Assembly: GCA_963682055.1 (NCBI GenBank) | Contig: OY821746.1 | Coordinates: 22,944,481-23,008,480 of the forward strand | Reading direction: 5' to 3' | Length of the DNA stretch: 64,000 nucleotides | From: Primula veris | Taxonomy: Eukaryota > Streptophyta > Magnoliopsida > Ericales > Primulaceae | Shown: positions 25,331 to 36,884 of the stretch, piece after piece | Position numbering within the stretch: position 1 is the first letter of the stretch | How the letters are laid out: each line of letters starts with the position of its first letter | Notes under the pieces: model-generated | What the model was told of the DNA's origin: nothing | Databases searched by the model: none | What the model saw: only the letters and a program-made list of their open reading frames with translations | Translations under genes and position numbers: made by a program

Positions 25331-27093
25331 TGATGAATCTTTATCCTTATCTTTAATTTTACTTTCATCTTTAATTTTCTTTACTTTTCTGAATTTCTGA
25401 TTTTTAGTTTGTTTATGTTTGTGAATTCGGAACTCTGAAATATATAAAAAAAAATTGTGCCAAAAAGATTGTGTTGTTGCTGATATTGTTGGTTTGTGTT
25501 GTGTTGGGTTAAAACTTGATTGATTAAAGATTGTGTTATTTCTGTAACGAATCAACCAGGTTTTAACCTCAATTGTCTCCTCATATTTCTCATTACCTGT
25601 TTTATTTGATGAATCCAACATGTCTTTCATTTCCATTGACAAATTCGCACCAAACTTTCGAGTACATGGCTCCATTTTTCTTCCATGCTCTTGGCAAAAC
25701 TCATTTAACATTTGATGTGCTTCATATGCACTTTGAATTATCATTGACGCTTTAGTTTCAACTTTCTCACTCGTGGCTGCTACTAACACATTCACACAAG
25801 CATCATGAGTCTGAGGCATTAGCGAGATAAAGCGACATGAGAGTTGCAGCAGCTGATGTAATATGGTTTCCAATTGATTCTGTCTTCATTTTCAGCTCTC
25901 TTCTCCTACCATTTTCTGGTCTTGGAATTGTTGTTTAAGTGTAGCTTGATGTTCTAGTTGCCTAACATTTGTCTCTTCATGCAGGTCAGCTATTATAAGA
26001 GTGTCCGGAGTAGGATGAAGTCCCATGTTGTATGGGGAAAGTGGGTAATCAAAATGGTAGGGTGTTTGGTTGTCTTGCTTGTTAGGTGTTTGGTGTTGTA
26101 TGAAGGAGATTTGGTGACTGTAGTTTGGTGAGGTGGGAGCAAGAAATTGATTATGGTACTGATGACGTTGAGGGTCTGGATGAGTTTGGCTATCGATTGG
26201 TGGCATATGTGCTTGTGGTGGTATTTGTTGGAGATATATGGAAGAAGTAGAAGATTAGGGTTCTGAGTATGGGGTTATGTGTGGTGAATGATTTAGTTTA
26301 TGTAGATTGGAGTATTGAGGAATATGTGAGTATGAGCACTGAGGGTTATATTGTGGCTTGTTTTGTGTGTGTTGAACATGATTTCAGGGGTTATATTGGG
26401 TTGGAATTGGTGGTGGTTATGCAAATATGTGGTTTTAATGTGAAGTGAAGTTTGGCACATGGTCATGTTGTGGCTCAATAGTAGTGACGTAATGTAATGA
26501 TCGTGGCTTTCAAAAAGGGTTGGTGTTGGTGGTAAATGGGGTTATGTATGCTGTGTAAACTGGTCTTGGTTACATGAATATTGGAATAATGGTGAAGGAG
26601 GTGGTTCAGGCTGGTTATGCTCGAAAAATGGTGGGTGATATGAATACGACGGTGTTGGTGGTTCCTTCGGTGGACTTGGTGGTGGTGAGAGATCGAAGGT
26701 ATGCATATAAGAGTACGGGGAATAAGACGACAATTCATTTCTTGGTGGAAGTTGCGGTAGTTGTGTTTGCGGAATTGTATCGAACACTTGGTGGTTTAAC
26801 TTCTGACGCATACTCTTTTCGAACATTTCACCCCAAGTCGATGACATCTCAGACTTAAATGAAGCGGAAAACATGATTCCGACAAGGAACGGTAACTCTT
26901 GATACCACTTGTAACGAATCAACCAAGTTTTAACCCAACACAACACAAACCAACGATAAGAGCAATAACACAATCTTTTTGGCACAATTTTTTTTTATAT
27001 ATTTCAGAGTTCCGAACTCACAAAAATAAACGAACTAGAAATCAGAAATACAGAAAACTAAAGAAAATTAAGATTAAAGATAAAGATTCATCA
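25331..27093 (-). mobile_element. Inverted-repeat unit with LTR-like arms
   Basis: 25331-25525 (plus) and 27093-26910 (minus) are copies of one ~190-bp sequence in opposite orientation; both start TGATGAATCTTTATC and share GGAACTCTGAAATATATAAA. The right arm read on the minus strand ends GATTCGTTACA and is followed two bases later by TGGTATCAAGAG, resembling the initiator-Met tRNA primer site of copia elements (TGGTATCAGAGC). That makes the right arm look like a 5' LTR. The left arm, which should be a direct copy, is inverted. A 30-bp piece at 25541-25570 repeats the LTR end in minus orientation next to it. No target duplication is seen. It could be a rearranged non-autonomous LTR element or a true TIR element. 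Confidence 0.6.
25580..26890 (-). pseudogene. Pro/Gln/His-rich reading frames inside the inverted-repeat unit
   Basis: Minus-strand frames, broken by frameshifts, run away from the LTR-like arm. The first (from about 26870) has FEKSMRQKLNHQVFD, then a Pro/Ser/Tyr-rich stretch. A middle part (26206-25892) is rich in His, Gln and Pro and ends in a helical QFQDQKMVGEE segment. A last part (25873-25580) has SEKVETKASMIIQSAYEAHQ and MEMKDMLDSS and looks helical. The position after a primer-site-like motif suggests a gag-like or accessory protein, but I recognise no family and see no zinc knuckle. Confidence 0.4.
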
Positions 27094-28777
27094 TTGTGTC
27101 AAAATCTAAAATTGTTTGTATCAATTATGGCATTTTCACTTTATGATTTATTTTGATTTGTATTTCATCAATTTGACACTTAGTTAAAAATTATCAAAAA
27201 TACAAACAAAATCCGTAGTCGGAATTTGTAGACATGGTGCGAATTCTCATGAACTATAATTTGTAAAAAGGTGAAGAAACGTAGTCGATGCCATTTTTGT
27301 ATAACTTCATTAAGTTCACATATAATTGAATAATTTTTATTTATTAATATTTCAATCATTTTTTTGCCAATTAAGTTTTTTATAATAATTTCAATTAAGT
27401 AACCGTAGACGAAACTATAGAAGTGTGAGGAACCGTAGACGAAACCGTTAGCTATGCAATTTCATAGATTTCATGTATATTCCATGAATTTTATGGCGTA
27501 ATTTCATTAAAGTTCTTGTACTTTCCTAAATTTATGATTTATTATTTATTACTATTTTAAAGAAATTCAATTTTGAGTTATAAACTATTCTTTTTGGTCT
27601 TTATTCAATTAGTTGGTATAATACAGTAAATATAAATTAATAATAAGGGTATGAATGTCTTTACAACAACAACAACAAAAAAGTAAAAGTGGTCAAATTT
27701 TACCAAACAATATTTTACTCTAAAATATACTTTTACAAAGTTTACCACATAACATTTTTAACTACTTAAAAGTAAACATTAAAATTGTACTTTTCTAATT
27801 CTGTCAAATAACCTTTTATCAAATAAGTATACTTTTATACTTATAAGATGTTACCAAACGAGACCGTTAAACTAGGCTAATCATAACGTCCCATTAAACT
27901 AGACGAATTCCCAGAATTAAAAATTGACGATTTTGAGTTCATAGATTAATATGAACAGTTTAGTTAATTAGTTACTCCTCTTTTCCCTTTCATCCAACTA
28001 CAAAATACTCTAGATAAATTGAAAAGAGCCGCTTTTTGGTGGAAAAAAAATAGTTTTACGTTCAAATAATGCATTTTCGGTAGACAAAGATGCTTTTCAA
28101 TTCAAAAGCACTACCCTGTAAAAACAGCAGACGCTTAACAGAGAAAAAAAATCGTTTTCCCCTGAAAAGTTGGTTTTGTTGACAAAATCATTACTAATCT
28201 TGAAAATATCCATTATCTACTATTTGTCCAAAATGTCCATGTACGGGTGAAAATATTCGTGTATTTAGTGAAAAATAAGCTTTCTAGTGAAAAAACCCCA
28301 TTCTTTTTGTGAAAGTAGACGCCTTTTGATGAAAATAGCTGATGTATGGTGAAAAACTCACTATCCGGGGAAAAAGTCAGTTTTTTTGTCTTGACGAAAA
28401 AAGGGTTAATAGTTTTTGCGAAAAAGACGTTATCCGACGAAAAAATCCGCTTTTTGACATAAAGATATATTTAAAATAAAAATAGGTTTCTGTAATTTTT
28501 TTAACAATTCAATCTTTATACTTTTAAACAATGTTTTAAAACGTTAAATTATCGCTGAAGCGTTTTCAGAAGTGCTTTATCGAAGCGTAAGCGCCAACGC
28601 AAAAATCATAAGTTTTACTAGAAAAGCGTAAATACATTTATATTTTCAATAATTATGAAATACATGAAAATAATTTGTTCAAAAGAATCTCACTAACTAA
28701 TATTAACATATTTTAATCATGGATATGTCTAATATAACAACGGGCTATCGAGTTACTCTTACTTTTATACCAATTTA
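27094..28777. other. AT-rich spacer, no gene seen
   Basis: Low-complexity DNA. 28010-28450 contains many GTGAAAAA / GATGAAAAT words spaced about 25-35 bp apart, a decayed short tandem array. 28560-28600 has an AAGCGTAAGCGCCAACGC block. No coding features are supported. Confidence 0.4.
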
Positions 28778-29322
28778 TAGGTGTAACATCGGTTCGGTAC
28801 TGAACTTTTTGACTACATACCGATACCGTACCAAACTAGTTTGTTTTGAGAATTTTTATACTATTACCGAACCAAAAAATTCGGTATACCAAACTATTCG
28901 GTTGGTTCGGTTCGGTTTTGTTTTTATACCAACTTTAAAGTTTACAAGTGATGATAAAAAAATAGTGTGTTTTGAAAAAAAAAAAAACATAGTATAAAGT
29001 TTTAAAAGTAGTAGATTAAAAATATATATTATTGTTACATTTCTTGTTTATTTGCATAAAAAAGTATTATAAGAACGTTAATAATTAAGTGTATATAAGT
29101 GTTTTACTTTATTTGTCTATATAATATATTTTTTAATATTTCAGTTTGAATCGGTACCATACCGAACTCACCAAACGAATACTGAAACCGAACCAACTTT
29201 TAAAGATCGGTTCAGTTGTACCGTACCGTAATGTCGGTATACCAAACTTTTGCTACTGGCTTGATTGGTTCGGCTCGAAAAAAAGGTCGGTTGGTACAAA
29301 TCGGTAAAAAATGCCATCCCTA
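28778..29322. mobile_element. hAT-type MITE with 8-bp target duplication (copy with TTCGGT repeats)
   Basis: The 545-bp segment starts TAGGTGTAACATCGG and ends CCATCCCTA (minus strand: TAGGGATGGCA). It is flanked by CCAATTTA (28770-28777) and CCCATTTA (29323-29330), an 8-bp target duplication with one mismatch, as made by hAT transposases. The interior is rich in GGTTCGGT / ACCGAACC words and AT-rich elsewhere. No transposase is encoded. Confidence 0.75.
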
Positions 29323-29771
29323 CCCATTTATAAGACTATATATATATTTTCACGAAAGTATATATGTTTTTGTTAAATAAAGATTAAGTTTTTTGAGTTT
29401 TAAGGCGTGATTTTTAAGTATTGACGCGTAAAAATATTTTTTTTTAACTTTTTGAGTTTTGGGCTAAAAGTAACAATTTATTTTTTAGATTTTCAAGTAT
29501 TAACACGTTTTGAGACCAACTTTTTAATACATTACTTTTAAATAATTTTGAAAGGTTGTGTAAATAACCTGTGTAAAAGTAGTATAATTTGTGTAAATAT
29601 AATTTGGACGGTTGGACAAATTTGAATTACACTTTATTTCATTTACATTATTTAAATGTAACCAATCTAAATCCAAAACTCAATTCCCTCCCAACCTGAC
29701 CAAACCCTCTCTACATCTGAAACTAGGGTTTATTAGTTGAGCATATTTTTTCTCTCTACAAACAAAAATAA

Positions 29772-32700
29772 ATGTCAGATTTCATTCCTTTTGAGTTAAT
29801 GACTGAGATTCTAACAAGATTACCAGTAAAATCTCTTTTAAAATTCAGATGTGTTTGTAAAGAATGGTGTTTTCTCATCCCAAGCCCAAGTTTCACCTCA
29901 AAACACCTCTCAAACTACTCTAAATCATCTCATTATAATAATAACACCCTTGTTAGGCATTACTCTAAGCTTTATAGCAAAGAAATATACACCCTTTATA
30001 ATAATAACAATATCTTAACCGAAAAAGTACAAACCACGAGCGTACCTTTCCCTCGTGCAGGCAGAAAATCCACTTTTTACTCACGAGTGGTGGGTTACTG
30101 TAACGGTGTGTTGTGTTTGTCGGACAATTTGTTTGAGTATAACGAGACTGTTATTTTATGGAACCCTTCTGTTAGGCGCGCTATAAACGTGCCTTCGCCG
30201 AATGTGACGCTTAATCTTTATGGAAACTATGTTTTTGCGTTAGGGTTTGGGTTTGACTATGTGAACAATGACTTTAAGATTGTTAGGTTGGCGTACTTTA
30301 TGGATGAAGGGTACAAGATTCCTCCTGTGGTCGAGGTTTTTTCGGTTTTATTAGGAAAGTGGAGACGAGTTAAAGGAAAGATTCCGTCTTTTGTTATTAC
30401 GGAGCATTTCTGGTCTCAGGCTGTGAGAGAGGGTGTTGTTCATTGGATTGGGTTTGTTCCGAATGGGAAGGTACATTGTAAAAACCCATATTTTTTATTT
30501 TTTATTTCTTTTAGTTCATCGAGGCAACAATTATTTCTTCTAACTTTATTAAGTAAAAAGGGTCACTTAAGTCTGAATTGATAGTAAAGGGTAACAATCG
30601 GTAACTAGTAGGAGTTGTGATTAATAACAGGAAAAGCTAAGGCTTGATTTTGTGTTTCCTTAATAGTATTAATGAATAAAAAACTGAAATAGTATTAATT
30701 GTCCTAAACATGCGAATATTAAAAGGAGAGATATATTAAGCGTTTGGTTTCCATCTTATCAAAGCCGTTTCTATCATCAGTATTTATAATACTGTAAAGG
30801 TGAAGAGTGATATAGCAACAGAGAGTGAATATCTATAAAGGAAGAGAAAGAGAGGAAATAAGCCAATAAGTTGAGAAAAGTCGGGCTAGTTTTTGGTGTT
30901 TTTCCTCCTCGTCAAGGTATTTATACAATCCAAATCCTCTGTTAAATCTTTGTTTAGTAATCTAAAAATTAGGTCAAACTTATAACCAGACTAGGATAAA
31001 CATATAGTACTGCTATGTTGTTTTGCATAAATTAGTTTTGATTTATTAATGTCTTGAGTGGTTAACCCATGTTGTGAAATTGATAGTATAAAGATGAATA
31101 TAATTTAATTGATAGATCGTGGCTTAACCTTGTTACTTATACAGCTTATTACTTGCTTTCCATGTTAGGTTGTGTAATTAGTGGATTAATTCTGAGATAA
31201 ATTAAATCAATATGTTTGTTTGGGTGTGAAATTCTTCAGAAGTTTAATAGTAAGAGTTTATAGTTGTCACTTTTATTAAGTTGATCGATCTTTAAATAAG
31301 TTGCGGACAATATTACAGTACAACTAATGGTTTTGTAGTTTCGAAATGAACCGTCACATATATATAGTTAGTCAAACATCATAAACTTAGCTGCTTGTGG
31401 AATTCTGTTCAAACGGGTATTAAATTGTGAGTTCCTCGATGATCTGGTTGTGTGACTCATTGCTTGATTTATTAATTGATTAGGAATACATACCGAGTTG
31501 CTGCAACTTACCAGTTCAAGTAAATGATTGTCCGGTACATGCCTTAGTCGAAATAACATAACTACTGGATTTTGCATGAGATAGACTAGCTTAATGTTTA
31601 TGTCCTTAATTGTAAACTTGTTTGGTTCCAGGAACATACTATCATACTTATTACTTGCAGTTTTTTTTTAAAGATAAATGTAAGCTCTTAACCAATCTAG
31701 GTAAACACACACGGCTACTAATGTTTTGCTTATCCAAACATGCCTTAGTCTCATCACTTTGTAAACGATTCGTATCATAAACTAAGTGATAGTACAGTAA
31801 CTAAGGACAGAGAACATTTTGATCAATACATGATTATTTGGGGATAAACCTGGTATTGAATTCTTATTGTCTATGTATGTGTATGTATGTGGCATGTTTG
31901 TTCTTCGATAAGTTACTTAGTTTAAGTGTCCTTAATATTGACATGGTTTATAATCTTACCCAACCTAATTATACCTTAGCTGATTCATTATGTTTAGTTT
32001 CCTTATTTTATGTACAGAACAAATTACTTTGCGACTTATATAGAACTTAATTGTTCTGGAGGCTGGGAATAGTCGAGTTATTTAGAGTGCAATTAAAATA
32101 GTTAGCGGTTCCCTACGGTATATTGACAAGTAGTTGATAATTATATTTCCAGGTTTTCGGTGTCCCGAGCTATTTTCAATCCGGTATTTGTGTGAGTGGT
32201 TTTCTTACTTGCTATTATAAAATCCCATTGCATTTTCTAACAAGTGTTGCAAGATCAATTTATATTTTGAAAAGTATCAAAATTATATATGTATATATCA
32301 TTGCAAAGTTGCAGGTTTCAAAACAGGAAGGTTATTTGTGTACGTTGATGAACGTAAGGAAAGTGAAATGTTTATATGCGTTGATAAGCGTATGAGATTT
32401 TCAAGAAAGTTTATTTTATTTTGGTGATCTCTATGATTTATATTTGGCATTAAGTTTATAGAATAAAAGAGATTTGGGAAGTCCAAATCCAACGAATAAA
32501 AGAGATTCAGGAAGTCTGGATCCAACGAATAAAAGAGGATCAGGAAGTCTGAACCCACCTAGGAGATTGGGAAGGCCAATCGAGCTTAATTTCTCATTTA
32601 TATTATCGTATTGATCACACCAAAAATTACAATTATATTACATTATGCTTTGGGAATCTTGTAAAGTTAAAAATATTGATTTTTCGAAGGAAAATGATTA

Positions 32701-33707
32701 AATGATTAAAATATATTTTCGACCCTATATTGTATTGCATGGTTTATCGCTCACTAAGCCTTTTAGCTTACCCCTCGCTTTTGAAACGCTTTCAGGTATA
32801 CAGGTTCTAAGGAGTCGTTCTAAGGAGTCAGAGTTAAGTTAGTTGGGAATCAGCCAGACCTTCATAGGATTCCGCTTTATTTCCGCTGCTAATAAAGTTC
32901 CAAGATTATAATTTTCAATTCCTGTTTCTTTAGTATTACAAGACCTTTTTAAATAAGTTCCTATCGATATGTGAATTTTATCTTAGGTTGGTGAGATATT
33001 CAGAAATAAGAACGAATGTTTGAAGCTATTATTTTATAGTCTAAATTATTTATTTTATTATCTTTAAGTTATAGCCCTTCGTCTAGCACGTGTCAAGTCA
33101 CGTGTTAGTCGGCCGTGTAACATCATATTTAGTTCTAGGATGTTACATACATGGTCGGAATTTGATTGTTAAGTATGACCTGAGTAAGGATGTGTTTGGG
33201 GAGATGAGTTTGCCTGATTGTTTGGCAAATGTGCCTGTTTTCAATGTAGTTGCTAAGATGCTTACGGGATTGCTTTCGGTGTTTCGTTATGATAACAGGA
33301 AGACTAGTTGTGAGAATTGTGCTATTTGGGTGATGAGGGAGTATGGCAATACAAAGTCATGGGTTAACCGATACAATGTTCGTCTAGAAGGGGGGTTGGG
33401 AATGGTATTAGGTATGCCGAGGGACGGTGAGATTGTGTTCTCTGCGAGAGATGGGGAATTAGTTGTGTATGATTGTGCGAGTTCGACAACTAAAAGAACA
33501 GGAATATGTGGGATAAGGTTGTCTTTCTTTGTGGATAAGTATGTTGAGAGCCTCTATTTGTTGGGTAAGGGAAGAGAAGTCAGGGGTAGAGACCCAAAAC
33601 CAGATTATGAAGATGAGGACGAGCTTATCGAAGAGGAGGAGGGCGATAAACTGAAAGTTACCTTGACATTTATCATTGGGAAGCGTTTAAATACGAGGTT
33701 AAATTAG
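29772..33707 (+). CDS. F-box protein gene (FBA-type), split by a solo LTR
   Basis: F-box proteins are substrate receptors of SCF ubiquitin ligases. The N-terminal part (29772-30476) has an F-box at residues ~5-45 (ELMTEILTRLPVKSLLKFRC) and FBA-type motifs: VVGYCNGVLCLSDN, ILWNPSVRRA and FALGFGFDYVNNDFKIVR. The C-terminal part (33153-33707) has NLIVKYDLS, CAIWVMREYG and FFVDKYVESLYLLGKG, then an acidic tail. Between them lies a 2671-bp insertion flanked by TACAT. Without it the frame is continuous: 419 codons before the stop, a normal length. With it, translation ends at 30581. Splicing could rescue the gene: donor AAG|GTACAT at 30471 and acceptor TCTAG|CACG (exon from 33087) are in phase and keep the frame open, adding ~20 LTR-encoded residues (439 codons). 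Whether this is a two-exon gene or a pseudogene needs transcripts. Paralogue: 58856-60051. Confidence 0.8.
30477..33147 (+). mobile_element. Solo LTR (2671 bp) inserted in the F-box gene
   Basis: The insertion starts TGTAAAAACCC and ends GGATGTTACA, the TG...CA ends of an LTR, and is bounded by the 5-bp direct repeat TACAT (30472-30476 and 33148-33152). No primer site, polypurine tract or pol motif is seen inside, so it fits a solo LTR left by recombination between two LTRs. The length, and a CTCACTAAGCCTTTTAGCTTA motif near 32752, resemble the long LTRs of plant gypsy chromoviruses (Tekay/Del class); that assignment is inference. Confidence 0.8.
32461..32557. repeat. 33-bp tandem repeat (3 copies) within the solo LTR
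   Basis: Units start at 32461, 32494 and 32527, each beginning GAATAAAAGAG and containing GGAAGTC, with substitutions between copies. Small tandem arrays are common within long LTRs. Confidence 0.85.
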
Positions 33708-35885
33708 TTGATATGGATGGCTTTTGGAGTAGTCTCACGGTTATCTTGCAGCTTCTATCTGAGATGATTATGATACTAGAGAGACTCGGTGAGCCTAATT
33801 TCACCAGTTTTTGGTACACGTTATCAATTTATGGCTTTATCTCTTCTTTTTATCTGTTTCGGAGTAGTTTTTAAGTTGATGAGTAGGTCTTCTTACTTAC
33901 ATTCAGGCCTTGTTTTTGTCCTGATTGCAATTTTAAAACCATGGAAGTGATGTAGAGGTTTGAATGTCTGTCTATTTTTTCCTTTTATTAAACAGTTAAA
34001 TGCTGCAAGGACAAAGTTATTTTGTGAAACATGCGAATTATTTTGTTTATCTTTTCTATTTAACTATCTGTGGTGGTAGTCTTGGACTTCAGTATACTTG
34101 GTTTTGAAATTTGCTACAATATAACCTCAGTTTCAAGATCATCACTTCTACTCTCTATATGTCTTGGTTATTAATTTGTAACCATTGTTCCAAGTTCTAT
34201 GTATCATATCCTGTCCCAATAGTTGTTAAGGAGTATTTTAATTTTGTGTTTGGTGACTGTAGAGGCGACACTATCTCTAAGCTTTTGTGTTATGTATTTT
34301 TTCCTGTCGATCCAACTATTTGATGGTGGACAGAAATGGATTTTTTTTAGAAGACAGCTATTACTGTAAAACCCCTCTAATTATTTATTTTTCATTTTGT
34401 TCGGCTGACTACTCTTATAAAAAATTATAACCAATCTCACTAGTGATCATTGATCATTTTAGGAAGTTTAAGTTATTGGGTTTAATCATAAAAAAACTAG
34501 AGGAGCTATTGGGTAGTATCTGTGATATTTAGCTTGCAGTATTATTTACTTATTTGAAAGCAATTTGGGATGTCATTATGTAGTTAATTCCGTAATCTAT
34601 TGTCTAAGCTTCTGCTACTGGTGTGAAATCTTGATAAGCCGCCTTTTGAAACACTTGAGTCTAAGCTTCTGGTACTGGTCTGAAATCTTGATTTAAACGC
34701 GAATTAGCTTGGAAATGTTGTTGGGTACTTTTTCAGAGTTGTTTTAGATTTGATATCAGGATCATGTTTATGGGATTATTAGCAATCAATGATTAGCCTC
34801 TAATTATTCTGCATATGCAGTTTGGTTTTTGTTTAAGGGAGAAGCGTATGTAATCCATAGGCTTGTCAGATAATTATTGTTTGTTCCATTGAGCTTAGTT
34901 TGGATGCGACGCGTTACCTATCTAAAATGACAAGAAAGATGAATGTAATTTAACTATTCTTAGGGTGCTGATTGATGGCTAAATATGGCTGTTGAGTGCT
35001 ATTGATACATGTTGGATGTCTATATACATTATACACGTTAATCTAGGTTATGGGTGTACATTTGGTTGATTATGCCAAACATTGCTTTCTAAAGCCTTCT
35101 TTTGAAATTACGATTTGAAGTTTTGTTGACAATAGTTGTATTAGAAATCACCAAGTGTAGTCTTACCTTTGGTTAGAAGATATTCTCTGTCGCGGGATTC
35201 AAAAAGAGGTGTTTTCATGGTTGTTGGCAAAAGGTAGGAACTTGTAGTCAGCGACTTTCAGATTATAGAATCGAGTGTCAAAAGTACATATAGTAAACAA
35301 TTAATATCCTCGTGAGCTAACGATATAAACATTAAGTTGTTAACTTTGAGGGCACATCTATTTTCTTTCACTTAGCAACAAGTTAAATGGCTATAGTGCA
35401 AGGGTACGGATTGATTCGGTTGTTAGTATTTGACGTTAGTGATTATAAACTATTAAAAGACTATTATTCAATTGCAGAGATGCTTTCTTTTCTAGCATTC
35501 GAAACAGATTCTATCGAGATTTAGGGGAAGATTACTAGCTACTTGGTGAAACAATGATACCTGCTCAAGCTAAGATATCAACTGTTTTTATTCGGAGAGG
35601 AAAGACTAGTGCAATTTTCTTAGTCTATAGGACATATATATATATATATATATGCAAGATGAATACGACGCTATGTAAATCGAACTCAGGGTCTCGGTAA
35701 TTCAGTTTAGCACTATGTAATTCAAGTTTGTTTTAATTTCTAATTTTCTGATTATAAGTTGTTTTGGGTAGGATGATAGAACCGGTTATTAAAACAGCAG
35801 TGATTTGATGAGAAATGTAACAAATGGAGATTAGAACTCAAAGAAGGTGATAGCAATTATAGACAAGGACATAATTAATAGGGTT
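33708..35885. other. Spacer downstream of the F-box gene
   Basis: The first few hundred bases should hold the F-box 3' UTR. The remainder is AT-rich with a (TA)n run at about 35636-35652 and a short direct repeat TCTAAGCTTCTG(C/G)TACTGGT (about 34602 and 34661). No gene is recognised; the frame at 34111-34323 has no family features. Confidence 0.45.
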
Positions 35886-36239
35886 AATTATAGTTTATTA
35901 CATCAAACTATTGATGACTAAAAATTTGCATACCTATCTTACAGGATTAACAATTTACATACTCACATATAAGAGATCTATCAATCAATACACTTTAGTT
36001 GATTTATGTTAACTTTTTAGCCATTTTTGGTCATATGCGATATTAGTTTTACCTTTAAATCATAATTGGAAACGGTAACGTGATCACACGTGACCAAACT
36101 TCTCTTAAAAAGTTAACATAAATCAAGTAAAGTGCGTTGATTGATAGATCTTTTATAGATGAGTATGTAAATTGTTAAATTTAAAAGTTGAATATGCAAA
36201 TTATTAACCATCAATAGGTTGGTGTAGTAAACAATAATT
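35886..36239. mobile_element. Foldback MITE with ~130-bp inverted arms
   Basis: The left arm starts AATTATAGTTTATTACATCAA and the right arm on the minus strand AATTATTGTTTACTACACCAA. Both continue with CTATTGATG, ATTTGCATA, TTAACAATTTACATACTCA and ATCTATCAATCAA, so the arms are about 130 bp and the loop about 90 bp. No coding capacity. Superfamily is unknown; a target duplication is not clear in the AT-rich flank. Confidence 0.8.
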
Positions 36240-36466
36240 TTTCTTAATTGATATGCTAGATTTTATCAGTAAACTTCTGTAAGACTCCAAAACACCTAAA
36301 GCATCAAAAAGTAGACAAACCAACTTATACCAAGTCGCGGCCACTAGGTATATTATATAGGGAAAATTACCAAAACATACAATTATTTTAAATTAATTAT
36401 CAAAAAATTACACCCCAACACTACAACTAATTAAAATTATAAATACTAAATAATTTATATTTTTTT

Positions 36467-36507
<41 letters not shown>

Positions 36508-36884
36508 AAATGTCAACTATAATATTCGTCCTCCTCTCTCCGCCATCTATCTCCACCATCTTCCACCGCACCTCCCTCCATCTCCGATCCCGTCACCACT
36601 TCCTCAAATCCCAACCCTCCATCTTCCCCACACTCATACTTTAACCCCAATCTCCACCGTCCGATCAAAACTCATTCCTCCAAGAAATTCATTTTTATTT
36701 TATTTTATACGAATTAGGATTTTGTTTTTGTTTGATCACAACGATGCTCATTTTTTGGGCATAATTAGTAATTAATTAAATAATTATGAATTTATCGCTT
36801 TCATTTTCCATCCTAGCTATACACAATATATTTTGTATTTATTAACACTTCCTTTTCTTTGTGTTTTTGTTATTCATACATAAT

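Noticed and set aside
31368..32050. Short frames inside the solo LTR
   Set aside because: No retroelement or host domain; long LTRs of this kind are non-coding.
33087..33152. Treating the bases just before the F-box C-terminal half as original coding sequence
   Set aside because: They lie within the LTR up to 33147, and the paralogue at 58856 lacks them. They are at most an exonised LTR end.
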